Assembly (NCBI GenBank): GCA_011390885.1 | Contig: JAABRO010000020.1 | Location: 1 to 49,680 of the forward strand | DNA: 49,680 nt | Source: Gemmatimonas sp. | GTDB taxonomy: Bacteria; Gemmatimonadota; Gemmatimonadetes; Gemmatimonadales; Gemmatimonadaceae | Reading direction: 5' to 3' | Part shown: piece by piece, positions 28,934-37,511 of the stretch | How positions within the stretch are numbered: the stretch's first letter is position 1 | Layout: the number at the start of each line of letters is the position of its first letter | The notes under the pieces: model-generated | Databases searched by the model: none | What the model was told of the DNA's origin: nothing | What the model saw: the letters and a program-made list of their open reading frames with translations, nothing else | Position numbers and translations under genes: made by a program

Positions 28934-30745
28934 ATGTCCACGGTCGATCCGCTGCTGACGCCTTCACGGCTCAAGGCCACGCTTCCTCGGCATCTGGCCG
29001 ACTGGACGTTGCCCCCGGGTTGGGCGTGGGGACACGACAGTGTGTGGGGAGATCGGCGTCACTACCAGGAAGTGGTGGACGCGCTCGGCCGCTCGCTCTC
29101 GCTCGTGAGCGCGCCCGATCCGGAGCACGGCGATTGGCTGCGCGCCGAGGCGCGCGCCCTGGCGCACCGCAACCATCCGTCGGTGCCCACCACGTACCAC
29201 TACTGGGCGAGCTACCAGGAGAGCCGGCGCGGTCCGGGATACCTGCGCCGGTGGATTGCGGGCGAAACGGTCGCGCAGCGCGTCACCCGGCTCGGTCCCG
29301 AATCCGTGCCCACCGTGCTGCAGCTGCTGCGCGAGGCGGGGAGCACGCTGTCGTACCTGCACGACGCCGGTTCGCTGCACCGCGCGCTGTCGGCGAACAA
29401 TGTGTGGCTCACGCCCGGCGGCCGGCTCTGGCTGCTCGGCTGGGAGTGGGTGCTTACTCCGGACCAGATTCCGGCCGGCCTGCGTCCCGATCCCGCGCGC
29501 ACGCCGCAGGCTCCCGAGTGGACGGACGGGGTGTGGGAGCCCTCGATCGCCAGCGACCAGTGGCAACTGGCAGCGATGGTGTTCACCGCGCTCACCGGCG
29601 AGACGCCTCCGGAGCGCGATGCGCCCCCGATCGCGCTGCTGCGCCCGGATTGTCCGGCGGGACTCGCGCGCGCGCTCGAACAGGCGCTCAACCCCGATCC
29701 GTCCCGTCGCTTCCCCTCGGTGCGTGCGCTGCTGCGCGAGGTCGACCGCCTCGTGTCGGTTCGCGCCGTGATGGTGGAGCCCGAAGGGGACCTGCTGCCG
29801 GCCGCGCAGGAGGCCCCCGAGGCGCGCCTGCGCTGGGCCACCTCCGACGACTACGAAATTCTCGCGCCGCTCGGCTCCGGCACCTTCGGCAGCGTGTGGC
29901 GCGCGCGCGATCTCACGCTCGCGCGCGAAGTCGCGATCAAGGTGCTGCATCCGCACATCGCCAAGGACGACGTGGCCGTTTCGCGCTTCCGGCGCGAGGC
30001 ACGGCTCGCCGCGCAGCTGGCGCACCCCGCCATCGTGCCGATCTACGACAGCGACGAGCGCGGCGGGATCGTGTGGTACACCATGGAGCTTGCCGAGGGC
30101 GGATCCGTGGCGAGCCTCGTCGCGCGGCGCGGGCCGCGTGACTTCGAGGAGATCGCGGCGCAGGTGGACGGCGTGCTCGACGGCCTGATGACGGCACACG
30201 CGAGCGGCATCATTCACCGCGACCTCAAGCCGGAGAACATCCTCATCGACCGGTACCGGCGCTGGCGCATCGGCGACTTCGGCATTGCGCAGGCGTGGGG
30301 CGAGGACCCGACGACCGGCTCGTCCGGCACGCCGGCGTTTGCCGCGCCGGAGCAGCTGCTGGGCGAGCCGCAGGGGCCGGCGACCGATTGCTACGCGCTG
30401 GCGGGCATCGTGTATTTCGTGCTCACCGGTCGCGCGCCCTTCGGCGACGCGAGCGCGGAGCAGGTGCTCGCGCACCAGCTCGGCGACCGGCTGCGCGAGC
30501 GTCTGCAGCTCGATGCGTTTCCGGATCCGCTCGAGGAGTTCCTCATGCAGGGGCTCGCGCCCAACGTGGAGGAGCGCTTCGCCGATGCGGCCGAGCTGCG
30601 GCAGGCGTGGCGGCAGGTCGTGCGGGCCATGCGCCGCGCCGACGATCCGCGCCCGTGGTGGCGGCGCGTGTTCGAGGGGCCGCTCGACGACGACTCGCCC
30701 TTCGACGACCCGCTCACCGCCGCCTCGGCCCGCGACAGCGACTAG
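28934..30745 (+). CDS. Ser/Thr protein kinase with N-terminal pseudokinase
   Basis: 603 residues. Residues about 305-560 are a complete Hanks-type kinase: glycine loop GSGTFG 314-319, Lys336 in VAIK, HRDLKPEN with Asp430, DFG 448-450, and FAAPEQ. Residues about 25-275 repeat the kinase fold without catalytic residues: LHRALSANN at 148-156 replaces HRDLKPEN (Ala151 for Asp), LGW at 168-170 replaces DFG, and the C-lobe ends RRFPSVRALLREVDRL. No transmembrane helix is seen, so it is probably cytoplasmic. It lies 9 bp after the histidine kinase, suggesting shared expression. Its stop is only 7 bp from that of the converging dehydrogenase. Confidence 0.9.
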   Translation: MSTVDPLLTPSRLKATLPRHLADWTLPPGWAWGHDSVWGDRRHYQEVVDALGRSLSLVSAPDPEHGDWLRAEARALAHRNHPSVPTTYHYWASYQESRRGPGYLRRWIAGETVAQRVTRLGPESVPTVLQLLREAGSTLSYLHDAGSLHRALSANNVWLTPGGRLWLLGWEWVLTPDQIPAGLRPDPARTPQAPEWTDGVWEPSIASDQWQLAAMVFTALTGETPPERDAPPIALLRPDCPAGLARALEQALNPDPSRRFPSVRALLREVDRLVSVRAVMVEPEGDLLPAAQEAPEARLRWATSDDYEILAPLGSGTFGSVWRARDLTLAREVAIKVLHPHIAKDDVAVSRFRREARLAAQLAHPAIVPIYDSDERGGIVWYTMELAEGGSVASLVARRGPRDFEEIAAQVDGVLDGLMTAHASGIIHRDLKPENILIDRYRRWRIGDFGIAQAWGEDPTTGSSGTPAFAAPEQLLGEPQGPATDCYALAGIVYFVLTGRAPFGDASAEQVLAHQLGDRLRERLQLDAFPDPLEEFLMQGLAPNVEERFADAAELRQAWRQVVRAMRRADDPRPWWRRVFEGPLDDDSPFDDPLTAASARDSD

Positions 30746-30752
30746 CGCGCGG

Positions 30753-32135
30753 TCACTCCGCGACGCGCACCGTCTTCGTGTTGGTGAACTCGCGGAAGCC
30801 CGGCGTGCCGAGCTCGCGGCCCATGCCCGACTGCTTCACGCCGCCGAACGGCACGCGCGGATCGGACACCACGACCTCGTTCACGAAGACCATGCCCGCT
30901 TCGAGGTCGGCCACGAAGCGCGCGGCCTGCACCGAATCGCGCGTCCAGAGGCTGGCGCCCAGGCCGAAGCGCGTCGCGTTGGCCTTCGTCAGTGCGGCGT
31001 CGGCGTCGGGCACGCGAAACACGGCCGCCACCGGTCCGAACAGCTCCTCATCCGACGCGGGGCAACCGTCCGGGGCATCGACCAGCACGGTGGGCGGATA
31101 GAAGAAGCCGGCGCCGGCCGGAAGGCGTCCGGCCGCGGCCACGCGTGCGCCGGCACGCACCGAGGCGTCCACCTGCGCGGTGAGCGTCTCGCGCATGCCC
31201 TGCGTGGCGAGCGGTCCCACGTCGGTGCGCGTGTCCATGGGATCGCCCACGCGCAGTGCGCGCACCCGCTCGACGAAGCGCGCGAGGAACCCCTCATACA
31301 CGGCGTCGCACACGATGAAGCGCTTGGCCGCGATGCACGACTGCCCGTTGTTGACCATGCGGGCCGACACTGCGGCCTTCGCCGCGCGCTCCACGTCGGC
31401 GTCGTCGAGCACGATGAAGGGATCGCTGCCGCCGAGTTCGAGCACCACCTTCTTCAGGTGCTCGCCGGCCGTGCGCGCCACCGATGCGCCGGCGCGCTCG
31501 CTGCCCGTGAGCGTCACGCCCGCGATGCGCGGGTCGGCGATCACGGCGGCGAGGTCATCGCTCTCGGCGAGCAGCAGCGAGGTGATCGCAGGCGGCGCAC
31601 CGGTCTCGTGCGCGGCGCGCTCGAGCAGCGCATGCATGCGCTGCGCACTCCCCGGCACGGAGGAGGCAGGCTTGTGCACGACCGCGTTGCCGGCGAGCAC
31701 GTTCGGCACGAGCACGCGCATCGCCTGCCAGTAGGGGAAGTTCCACGGCATGATGGCGAGCAGCGTGCCGAGCGCGTGGTACTCCACGCGCCAGGCGCCG
31801 ATCGCATCCTCGGTGATCCGCTCGGGGGCGAGCGCGCGCGGGGCCAGCGTCAGCGCGCGTTCGCACAGCGCGGCGCACTTCTCCACCTCGGCTCGTGCCG
31901 CCACGACCGGCTTGCCCATCTCGCGCGTGGCACGCTCGGCCAGGTCATCGCGCGTCTCGAGCAGCAGCGCGCCGACGCGCTCGATGAATCGCAATCGCTG
32001 CTCGAGTGGACGGCGCCGCCATTCGCGCTGCGCCGCGTGCGCGGCGGCCAGGGTGCGCTCGATGGTGGCACCGTCGAAAGCCGGAACCTCGTCGAGGACG
32101 ATCTCGCGGAACGGATCGATCGCGCGGTAGCTCAT
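30753..32135 (-). CDS. NAD(P)-dependent succinate-semialdehyde-type dehydrogenase
   Basis: 460 residues, aldehyde dehydrogenase fold. Motifs: MPWNFPYWQAMR (cofactor pocket), TGSERAG, catalytic glutamate in VLELGGSDPF, catalytic cysteine in NNGQSCIAAKRF, and C-terminal PFGGVKQSGMGRELG. The short N-terminus and the ANGQSC-like cysteine loop fit the succinate-semialdehyde dehydrogenase (Sad/GabD) group, but the substrate cannot be fixed from sequence. It would send succinate semialdehyde or a similar aldehyde into central metabolism. It is 46 bp downstream of the diguanylate cyclase, same strand. Confidence 0.88.
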   Translation of the reverse strand: MSYRAIDPFREIVLDEVPAFDGATIERTLAAAHAAQREWRRRPLEQRLRFIERVGALLLETRDDLAERATREMGKPVVAARAEVEKCAALCERALTLAPRALAPERITEDAIGAWRVEYHALGTLLAIMPWNFPYWQAMRVLVPNVLAGNAVVHKPASSVPGSAQRMHALLERAAHETGAPPAITSLLLAESDDLAAVIADPRIAGVTLTGSERAGASVARTAGEHLKKVVLELGGSDPFIVLDDADVERAAKAAVSARMVNNGQSCIAAKRFIVCDAVYEGFLARFVERVRALRVGDPMDTRTDVGPLATQGMRETLTAQVDASVRAGARVAAAGRLPAGAGFFYPPTVLVDAPDGCPASDEELFGPVAAVFRVPDADAALTKANATRFGLGASLWTRDSVQAARFVADLEAGMVFVNEVVVSDPRVPFGGVKQSGMGRELGTPGFREFTNTKTVRVAE

Positions 32136-32181
32136 GACGCTCGTGGCCGGGGGCGGGGAGGGACAGGCACTCCCCCGAACC

Positions 32182-33594
32182 CTAGGCCACGGACGGCACC
32201 GCGGTCAACTCGGAGAGGATGGCGTGCCCGTCGATCGGCTCGCTGGCTGGCGCCGGCACCTGCGCCCTTGCGCGCGCGCGCGGCGGTCGCGCAGTGAGGG
32301 TGATCTCGTCCATGGCGCGTCGCACCACGCGGCGCGCCGCCTTCCGGTGGATCAGGTCGCGGTCGGCGGCGTCGAGCAGGTCGGCGAGTGGAGTCGCGTT
32401 GGCGGCGGGCACCCCCACGTGGCCGATCGTGACGCCGACCGGCATGGGCAGCAGCCCGGCCCGGTTGAGCGCATCGAGGCGCGCATGGATCCGGGCGCGA
32501 ATGCTCTCCGCGCAGTCACCGACGGTGTCCTGGGCGAGCACGGCGAACTCGTCGCCGCCGAGTCGTGCGATCACGTCGGACTCGCGCAGGCACACGCGCA
32601 GGGCCCGGGCGATCTCGAGGAGTGCGCGATCGCCAACCGCGTGGCCGTACGCGTCGTTGATGTCCTTGAACGCATCGCAATCGAGGTAGAACAGGTGCGC
32701 ATCGTAGCCGAGCTGTCGCGCCGAGTCGAGCAGGGGGACGGCACACGCCACGAAGCCGCGGCGATTGAGGAGGCCGGTGAGCGGGTCGGCGTGCGAGGCG
32801 CGGTGCAGGCGACGGGTTTCGCGCTTGCGATCCCGAATGTCGGTGAGCGTCACGGCGAGGCCGCCGTCGACCGGCACGGCGCGCACGCGCAGCCACGATG
32901 TCGCGACGTGTCGCGGATGGGCGCGCACCTCCTCGCGGTAGGTGGTGTCCTGCGCGAGCGCGTCGACGAGCGCCCGGAAGAGCGCCGTGTCGCTGGCGAG
33001 GCTGGCCAGCGAGGACGTGCGCATGCCGGGCACCGCTGCCGGCTCGCGGCGAAAGAGCGCGGCGGTACGCGCGTTGGCCTCGGTCACGACGAAGTCCATG
33101 ACCTCGCCGCGCGCATTGCGGATCGGCTCGAGATGGGCGAGGCCATCCTCGCTGTCGTGCACCGATCGACGCAGCCGCTGCTCGCGGGCCTGCAGCGCCT
33201 GCAGGTCGTGCTCGTGCCGTCGCGTCTTCGCCTGCAGCACCAGCGTGTTGCGCGTGGTGAGTCCGAGCGCCGTCACGCCGGCCATCGCGCTGAGGGCAAG
33301 GAACACGAGCGGGCTGGCCGGGAGCAGGCGCAGCGTGGCCTCGACGACGAGGTCCGGCCGCGTCGTGGCTGCGGGTTCGGCGGCCATGGCTCTGGCGGGC
33401 AGCGGCCCGAGGGGCGCCCGCTCGAGCCGCGTCGGCTCGACGGGGATCGACTCGACGGGGATCGACGCGACGGTCAGCGCCTCGATGGCCGACAGGTCGG
33501 CGGCATGCTGGGAGGCGCCGGCGGTCGCCGGCGTCAGCGCGGCGAGGAGCAGGGCGGGGCAGAATCGGAGAACGTGCAAGCGCAGCAAGTGCAT
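32182..33594 (-). CDS. Membrane-anchored diguanylate cyclase (GGDEF)
   Basis: 470 residues from ATG 33594. A signal/anchor region, then a helix near residues 90-110 (PLVFLALSAMAGVTALGLTT), a short coiled coil, a PAS-like domain (IRNARGEVMDFVVTEANARTAALF), and a GGDEF domain with HADPLTGLLNRRGF, FKDINDAYGHAVGD and the active site RLGGDEF. The inhibitory I-site RxxD (RESD) lies five residues before GGDEF, so the enzyme should be active and product-inhibited, making cyclic di-GMP. No EAL domain. The longer frame upstream is a shadow over actP. The 5' region holds a small hairpin abutting the start. Confidence 0.9.
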   Translation of the reverse strand: MHLLRLHVLRFCPALLLAALTPATAGASQHAADLSAIEALTVASIPVESIPVEPTRLERAPLGPLPARAMAAEPAATTRPDLVVEATLRLLPASPLVFLALSAMAGVTALGLTTRNTLVLQAKTRRHEHDLQALQAREQRLRRSVHDSEDGLAHLEPIRNARGEVMDFVVTEANARTAALFRREPAAVPGMRTSSLASLASDTALFRALVDALAQDTTYREEVRAHPRHVATSWLRVRAVPVDGGLAVTLTDIRDRKRETRRLHRASHADPLTGLLNRRGFVACAVPLLDSARQLGYDAHLFYLDCDAFKDINDAYGHAVGDRALLEIARALRVCLRESDVIARLGGDEFAVLAQDTVGDCAESIRARIHARLDALNRAGLLPMPVGVTIGHVGVPAANATPLADLLDAADRDLIHRKAARRVVRRAMDEITLTARPPRARARAQVPAPASEPIDGHAILSELTAVPSVA

Positions 33595-33911
33595 GGAGCG
33601 GCAAAGAGGAGTTGCCGTCGGTGCCGCCCCCGGTGGGCGCGCATCGGTCGGCCGGTCTCTGCCTGTGCAACTGCAATGCCAATGTGACGTCGGACACCGT
33701 CTGTGACGGTTCTCAGCACGGGTGTCATGTGCAAGATGTTTATTTGCAGCATTTTCAAAACTCAGGAAAATAGAAAGCGGCCAGCCGAGAGGATCGTCGC
33801 GCCGATACGTGGCGCCACCTTGGGCCGCGCCGAAGCCCGGTCGGTCCCGCCGACCGAGCAGGGCCATCCGGCAGAAATCGCCGAGTGGAGAGCGGGTACC
33901 CCGCCCGCCGC
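33595..33911. promoter_or_regulatory. Upstream region of the diguanylate cyclase gene
   Basis: 317 bp without a gene. A hairpin CGGCAA/TTGCCG (33599-33604 and 33612-33617) ends 5 bp before the cyclase start codon and could limit ribosome access. CCGTC-TGT-GACGG (33697-33709) is a second small dyad, and TGCAA-N9-TTGCA spans 33730-33748. Bases 33730-33780 are AT-rich against a GC-rich background, a likely promoter zone. No known riboswitch class was recognised. Confidence 0.45.
33838..33856 (-). terminator. Hairpin after actP
   Basis: CGGTCGG/CCGACCG inverted repeat (33838-33844 and 33850-33856) with a 5-nt loop, 55 bp past the actP stop on the same strand. No T run follows; a possible rho-dependent or 3'-end stabilising structure. 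Confidence 0.4.
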
Positions 33912-35510
33912 TCAGTGCGAGATCGGCAGCTCCTCGCCCTGCTCGGCGCCCAGCAGCGTGCGCCGCTCGAGCGCGGCGAAGCGCGCGGCGCCGTCCGCGT
34001 CCGGGCGCAGCAGCGACACGAGCATGCCCACCGCGAACGAGATCGGCACCGAGAGCAGCGCCGGGTTGCGGAGCGGAAAGAGCGCCGTGTCGCGGTGCAA
34101 GAGGTCCACCTGGATCGCCGGCGAGAGCGCGATGAGTCCCACCGTGGTGAGCGTGCCCACGATCATGCTCGCCGCCGCGCCGGCGGTGCTCGTTCGCCGC
34201 CAGAACACGGCGAGCAGCAGCGCGGGGAAGTTGCCACTGGCCGCGATCGCGAAGGCGAGCCCCACCATGAACGCCACGTTCTGCCCCTTGAACACCACGC
34301 CGAGGGCGATCGCGACCAGGGCCAGCACCACCGTCGCGATGCGGGCCACGCGCAGCTCTTCGCCGGGCCGCGGCGCGCCGCGTCGGACCACGTTGGCCCA
34401 CAGGTCGTGCGAAATGGCAGCCGCACCGCTCAGGGCAAGGCCGGCCACCACGGCGAGGATCGTGGCGAACGCGACGGCGGCGATGAAGCCGAGGAACGGC
34501 CGTCCGCCCAGCAGTTCGGCGAGCAGGGGAGCGGCCATGTTGCCCCCCGCGTCCACGCTGCGAATGACGTCGGGGCCCACGAGCACCATGGCGCCGAAGC
34601 CGAGGATGAACGTGAGCAGGTAGAACAGGCCGATGAGGCCGGTGGCGAAGAAGACGGACCGGCGCGCGGCGCGCGCGTCGGGCACCGTGTAGAAGCGCAT
34701 GAGGATGTGCGGCAGCCCCGCCGTGCCGAACATGAGCGCGATGCCCAGCGAGATGGCGTCGTACGGGTTCTGTACGAGCTTGCCGGGCGCGAGCACGCCG
34801 TCGCCGTAGCGCTCCGCGGCCGCGGCGAAGAGCGCGAGCGGGGAGAAGCTGAACTGCGCGAGCACCATGAGCGCGAGCATGGCCGCGCCGCCGAGCAGCA
34901 GCACCGCCTTCACGATCTGCACCCACGTGGTAGCGAGCATGCCGCCGAAGAGCACGTAGGCCATCATGGCCACGCCCACGCCGATCACGGCCGTCTCGTA
35001 CGGCACGCCCAGCAGCAGGCGGATCAGGCCGCCGGCGCCCACCATCTGGGCAATGAGGTAGAAGGTGATCGTGGCCAGCGTGCCGACCGCCGCGGCGATG
35101 CGCACCGGGCGCGGGTTCAACCGGGCCGCGACCACGTCGGCGAAGGTGTAGCGCCCCAGGTTGCGGAGCGGCTCGGCCACGAGGAACAGCACCACCGGCC
35201 AGCCGACGAGCCAGCCCGTGCTGTAGAGCAGCCCGTCGAAGCCGGAGGTGGACACGAGCCCGGCGATGCCGAGGAAGGAGGCCGCGCTCATGTAGTCACC
35301 CGCGAGCGCCAGTCCGTTCTGGCCGGCGGTCACCGACCGGCCGGCCGCGTAGAAGTCGTCCGTGGTGCGCGTGCGGCGCGCGGCCCAGTACGTGATGCCG
35401 AGCGTGGCCGTGATGAACACGGCGAAGAACGCGATCGCGACCGCGTTCGGCTCACCGATGCTCGTGGCGGCGGGCGTCGCGGCCTGCAGTGCGTACAGCG
35501 GCCCCCTCAT
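33912..35510 (-). CDS. actP: Cation/acetate symporter
   Basis: 532 residues, sodium:solute symporter family with about 13 helices. N-terminal GITYWAARRTRTTDDFYAAGRS and the segment GDYMSAASFLGIAGLVS are characteristic of ActP-type acetate/pyruvate permeases. It starts at ATG 35510, overlapping the stop of the DUF485 gene by four bases, the usual yjcH-actP pair. It would import acetate or other short carboxylates with Na+ or H+. Downstream lie a cyclase and an aldehyde dehydrogenase, but a 317-bp gap separates them. Confidence 0.93.
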   Translation of the reverse strand: MRGPLYALQAATPAATSIGEPNAVAIAFFAVFITATLGITYWAARRTRTTDDFYAAGRSVTAGQNGLALAGDYMSAASFLGIAGLVSTSGFDGLLYSTGWLVGWPVVLFLVAEPLRNLGRYTFADVVAARLNPRPVRIAAAVGTLATITFYLIAQMVGAGGLIRLLLGVPYETAVIGVGVAMMAYVLFGGMLATTWVQIVKAVLLLGGAAMLALMVLAQFSFSPLALFAAAAERYGDGVLAPGKLVQNPYDAISLGIALMFGTAGLPHILMRFYTVPDARAARRSVFFATGLIGLFYLLTFILGFGAMVLVGPDVIRSVDAGGNMAAPLLAELLGGRPFLGFIAAVAFATILAVVAGLALSGAAAISHDLWANVVRRGAPRPGEELRVARIATVVLALVAIALGVVFKGQNVAFMVGLAFAIAASGNFPALLLAVFWRRTSTAGAAASMIVGTLTTVGLIALSPAIQVDLLHRDTALFPLRNPALLSVPISFAVGMLVSLLRPDADGAARFAALERRTLLGAEQGEELPISH

Positions 35511-35797
35511 GGGGCGCTCCGCCGCTGCTCGGCGACCATCGTGTCGTACACGCTGTTGGCCCAGCGCACGTATACCCAGGTGAGCACCCACGCGCACACG
35601 ATCACGAGGGCGCCCAGCAACACGCCGAGCGAGAGCCCCGGCGCGAGGCGACGGGCGAGCGTGCCGGGCGCCCAGGCGACCATGGCGAGAAAGCCGAAGT
35701 ACACGGCCATCATGCCGGCGGTCAGGGCGCCGGCGAGCCGCCAGCGGGTGCGCGCGACGGCGCGCATGCGGTCGAGGGACGACTCGGTGGGAGGCAT
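35507..35797 (-). CDS. yjcH: DUF485 membrane protein (YjcH-like)
   Basis: 96 residues from ATG 35797 (MPPTESSLDRM). Two transmembrane helices: WRLAGALTAGMMAVYFGFLA and GVLLGALVIVCAWVLTWVYV, followed by RWANSVYDTMVAEQRR, the DUF485 C-terminal pattern. Such proteins are nearly always encoded just upstream of actP and are thought to assist or form part of the permease. It overlaps actP by four bases. ATG 35833 would add 12 residues with no signal and is less likely. Confidence 0.88.
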   Translation of the reverse strand: MPPTESSLDRMRAVARTRWRLAGALTAGMMAVYFGFLAMVAWAPGTLARRLAPGLSLGVLLGALVIVCAWVLTWVYVRWANSVYDTMVAEQRRSAP

Positions 35798-35894
35798 GGG
35801 GGCGCAACCTATGGCCGGGGCGGGGCGGGGCAAGGCGCACGCGCTCCGGACACATCCCCACGTGCTGCCTCAGGAACGCGAGGCAGGTGGCGCG

Positions 35895-37511
35895 CTACGG
35901 CGCGCTCGTCGCCTCCGGGGCCGAGAGCCGCACGCGCGAGAGATGCAACCCGGTCGCGTCGCGGTTGCCGAGGAACACCACGCGTCCCGGCCCGAAGCCG
36001 GCGAGTGTGTAGCCGGGCGGCAACTGGATGCGATCCACGAGCGCGCCGCGTCCGTTCACCACGTCGAACACGAGTCCGTCGCGCGCGGTCGGTGGCGTGG
36101 TGCGGATCCACAGGTTGCCGTCGGCGTCCGCGCGCGCGGCGCCGGTCGCGAAAGGCGGCTTGTAGTCGGGCAGGTCGGACGCCCGCACGAGTGTGGGCGC
36201 GCGGTAGATCGGGGCCGGCGGCGTGTAGCCGCTGCCGTACATCTCGGTGAAGTAGGTTTGCGTGCAGTTGGGCTGCCCGGGCTGCGGCGGCCCGCTCGGC
36301 GCGGCCGGCATCATGCCCGGGAACATGCCGGCACCACCGTTGGGCGGCGACACGCCGGGCGGGCAGGCGGGCACGTAGTCGGCGGGGAACTGCACCCCCT
36401 TGGGCAGGATCCAGTCCTTGGGCAATCCCGGGGGTGGCACGTACCCCGCGGGCACCGCGAAGCTCGCGGGATACGGCTTGTTGAGCAGGTTGGACCACGC
36501 GATCATCTGCGTGGCGTAGTTGGTCTGGGCGCTCTTCACCTGCGCCGTGCGCATGGAGTCCGCGAAGCGCTCCTTGTCGTCGTCGCCGAGGCGCACCCAC
36601 GGGTACACGAGCTTCTCCGCGGCGCGCATGGTGCCGTCGGGCTCGCGCACCTCCACGCGGTAGTCGATGCCGCGCACGAAGGCCACCGAGCCATCGGCGA
36701 GCACGGCCCAGTCATCGATCACGGGCAGCGGATTGGGCACGCTGTTGAAGCTGAAGTAGCCGTCCGGCTCGAGACGCGCCGAGTACACCACCTTCGGCGT
36801 GCGGATCACCCCCAGCGTGTCGATGCGCCGCGTGTCGAGGTGAATCCCCACGATGAACGCCGAGTCGGCGGGCGACGGGATGTACGGCATCCCGGGAGGC
36901 GGAGCGACGGTGGGCGGCGCCATCATCGCGGCCATGCGGTGTACGAGGCGGCCGTTCGGATCCACCGCCGGCTCACCGTACTGCAGGCTCGGCGACGTCA
37001 GCAGGAAGTTCAGCGACTGGGCCCGCGGCACGGCACGTACGCGCGCGATGCGTCCGCCCTCGTCGAGCACGAGCAGCGCGAGTGTGGCCGGATCGACGAA
37101 CAGGGACGAATCGCCGCGGTGACGGAGCAGCGTGCCATTGCGCACGCCGTAGGCGTTCTCGACCTCGCTGAGCGAATCCAGCACCACGGTGACCTGCTGC
37201 AACGTGCTGTCGAGCAGCAGCAGGCGTCGGCTCGCGCCGTCGTTGAGCAGCACGCGGCCATCGGAGAGCGCGCGCACGTTGTTGATCATGCCGAGCGGCA
37301 CGGTGCTGATCGCCTGTGCGGTCGCGATGCGGCGCACCGGTGGTCCGGGCACTACGACGGTGGGCGATCGGTTCGCCGAGTCGCGTCGGGCGCTGTCCTG
37401 GGCGGCACCCGTGACCGGCGGTGGCGCACCCTGCGCGCGCGCGGGCGCGGCCAGGCCGAGCACCAGCACCGCGCTCGACACGAAGATCGCGGAGACGCTC
37501 GACGCGCGCAT
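35895..37511 (-). CDS. Exported beta-propeller-like protein
   Basis: 538 residues with a signal peptide ending at PARAQ (residue 27). The body has propeller-style repeats (SDGRVLLNDGASRRLLLLDS, EPDGYFSFNS, ADADGNLWIRT) interrupted by a proline/glycine-rich insert around residues 360-410 that carries two cysteines (ACPPG, NCTQT). No catalytic motif. Start ATG 37511 overlaps the receptor stop by one base (TGATG), so the two are co-translated and probably work together at the cell surface. The same protein style appears in the partial lipoprotein at the left edge. Confidence 0.75.
   Translation of the reverse strand: MRASSVSAIFVSSAVLVLGLAAPARAQGAPPPVTGAAQDSARRDSANRSPTVVVPGPPVRRIATAQAISTVPLGMINNVRALSDGRVLLNDGASRRLLLLDSTLQQVTVVLDSLSEVENAYGVRNGTLLRHRGDSSLFVDPATLALLVLDEGGRIARVRAVPRAQSLNFLLTSPSLQYGEPAVDPNGRLVHRMAAMMAPPTVAPPPGMPYIPSPADSAFIVGIHLDTRRIDTLGVIRTPKVVYSARLEPDGYFSFNSVPNPLPVIDDWAVLADGSVAFVRGIDYRVEVREPDGTMRAAEKLVYPWVRLGDDDKERFADSMRTAQVKSAQTNYATQMIAWSNLLNKPYPASFAVPAGYVPPPGLPKDWILPKGVQFPADYVPACPPGVSPPNGGAGMFPGMMPAAPSGPPQPGQPNCTQTYFTEMYGSGYTPPAPIYRAPTLVRASDLPDYKPPFATGAARADADGNLWIRTTPPTARDGLVFDVVNGRGALVDRIQLPPGYTLAGFGPGRVVFLGNRDATGLHLSRVRLSAPEATSAP

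Noticed and set aside
24788-30745. Histidine kinase and Ser/Thr kinase as one split gene
   Set aside because: Each has its own complete domains, a stop codon (TAG 28922-28924) and a separate ATG 9 bp later.
33595-33760. Cyclic di-GMP (GEMM) riboswitch upstream of the cyclase
   Set aside because: The region lacks the conserved GEMM core; only small unrelated hairpins are seen.
32182-34926. 914-residue leftward open frame joining the cyclase and actP region
   Set aside because: The part upstream of ATG 33594 is an arginine-rich shadow of actP in another frame.
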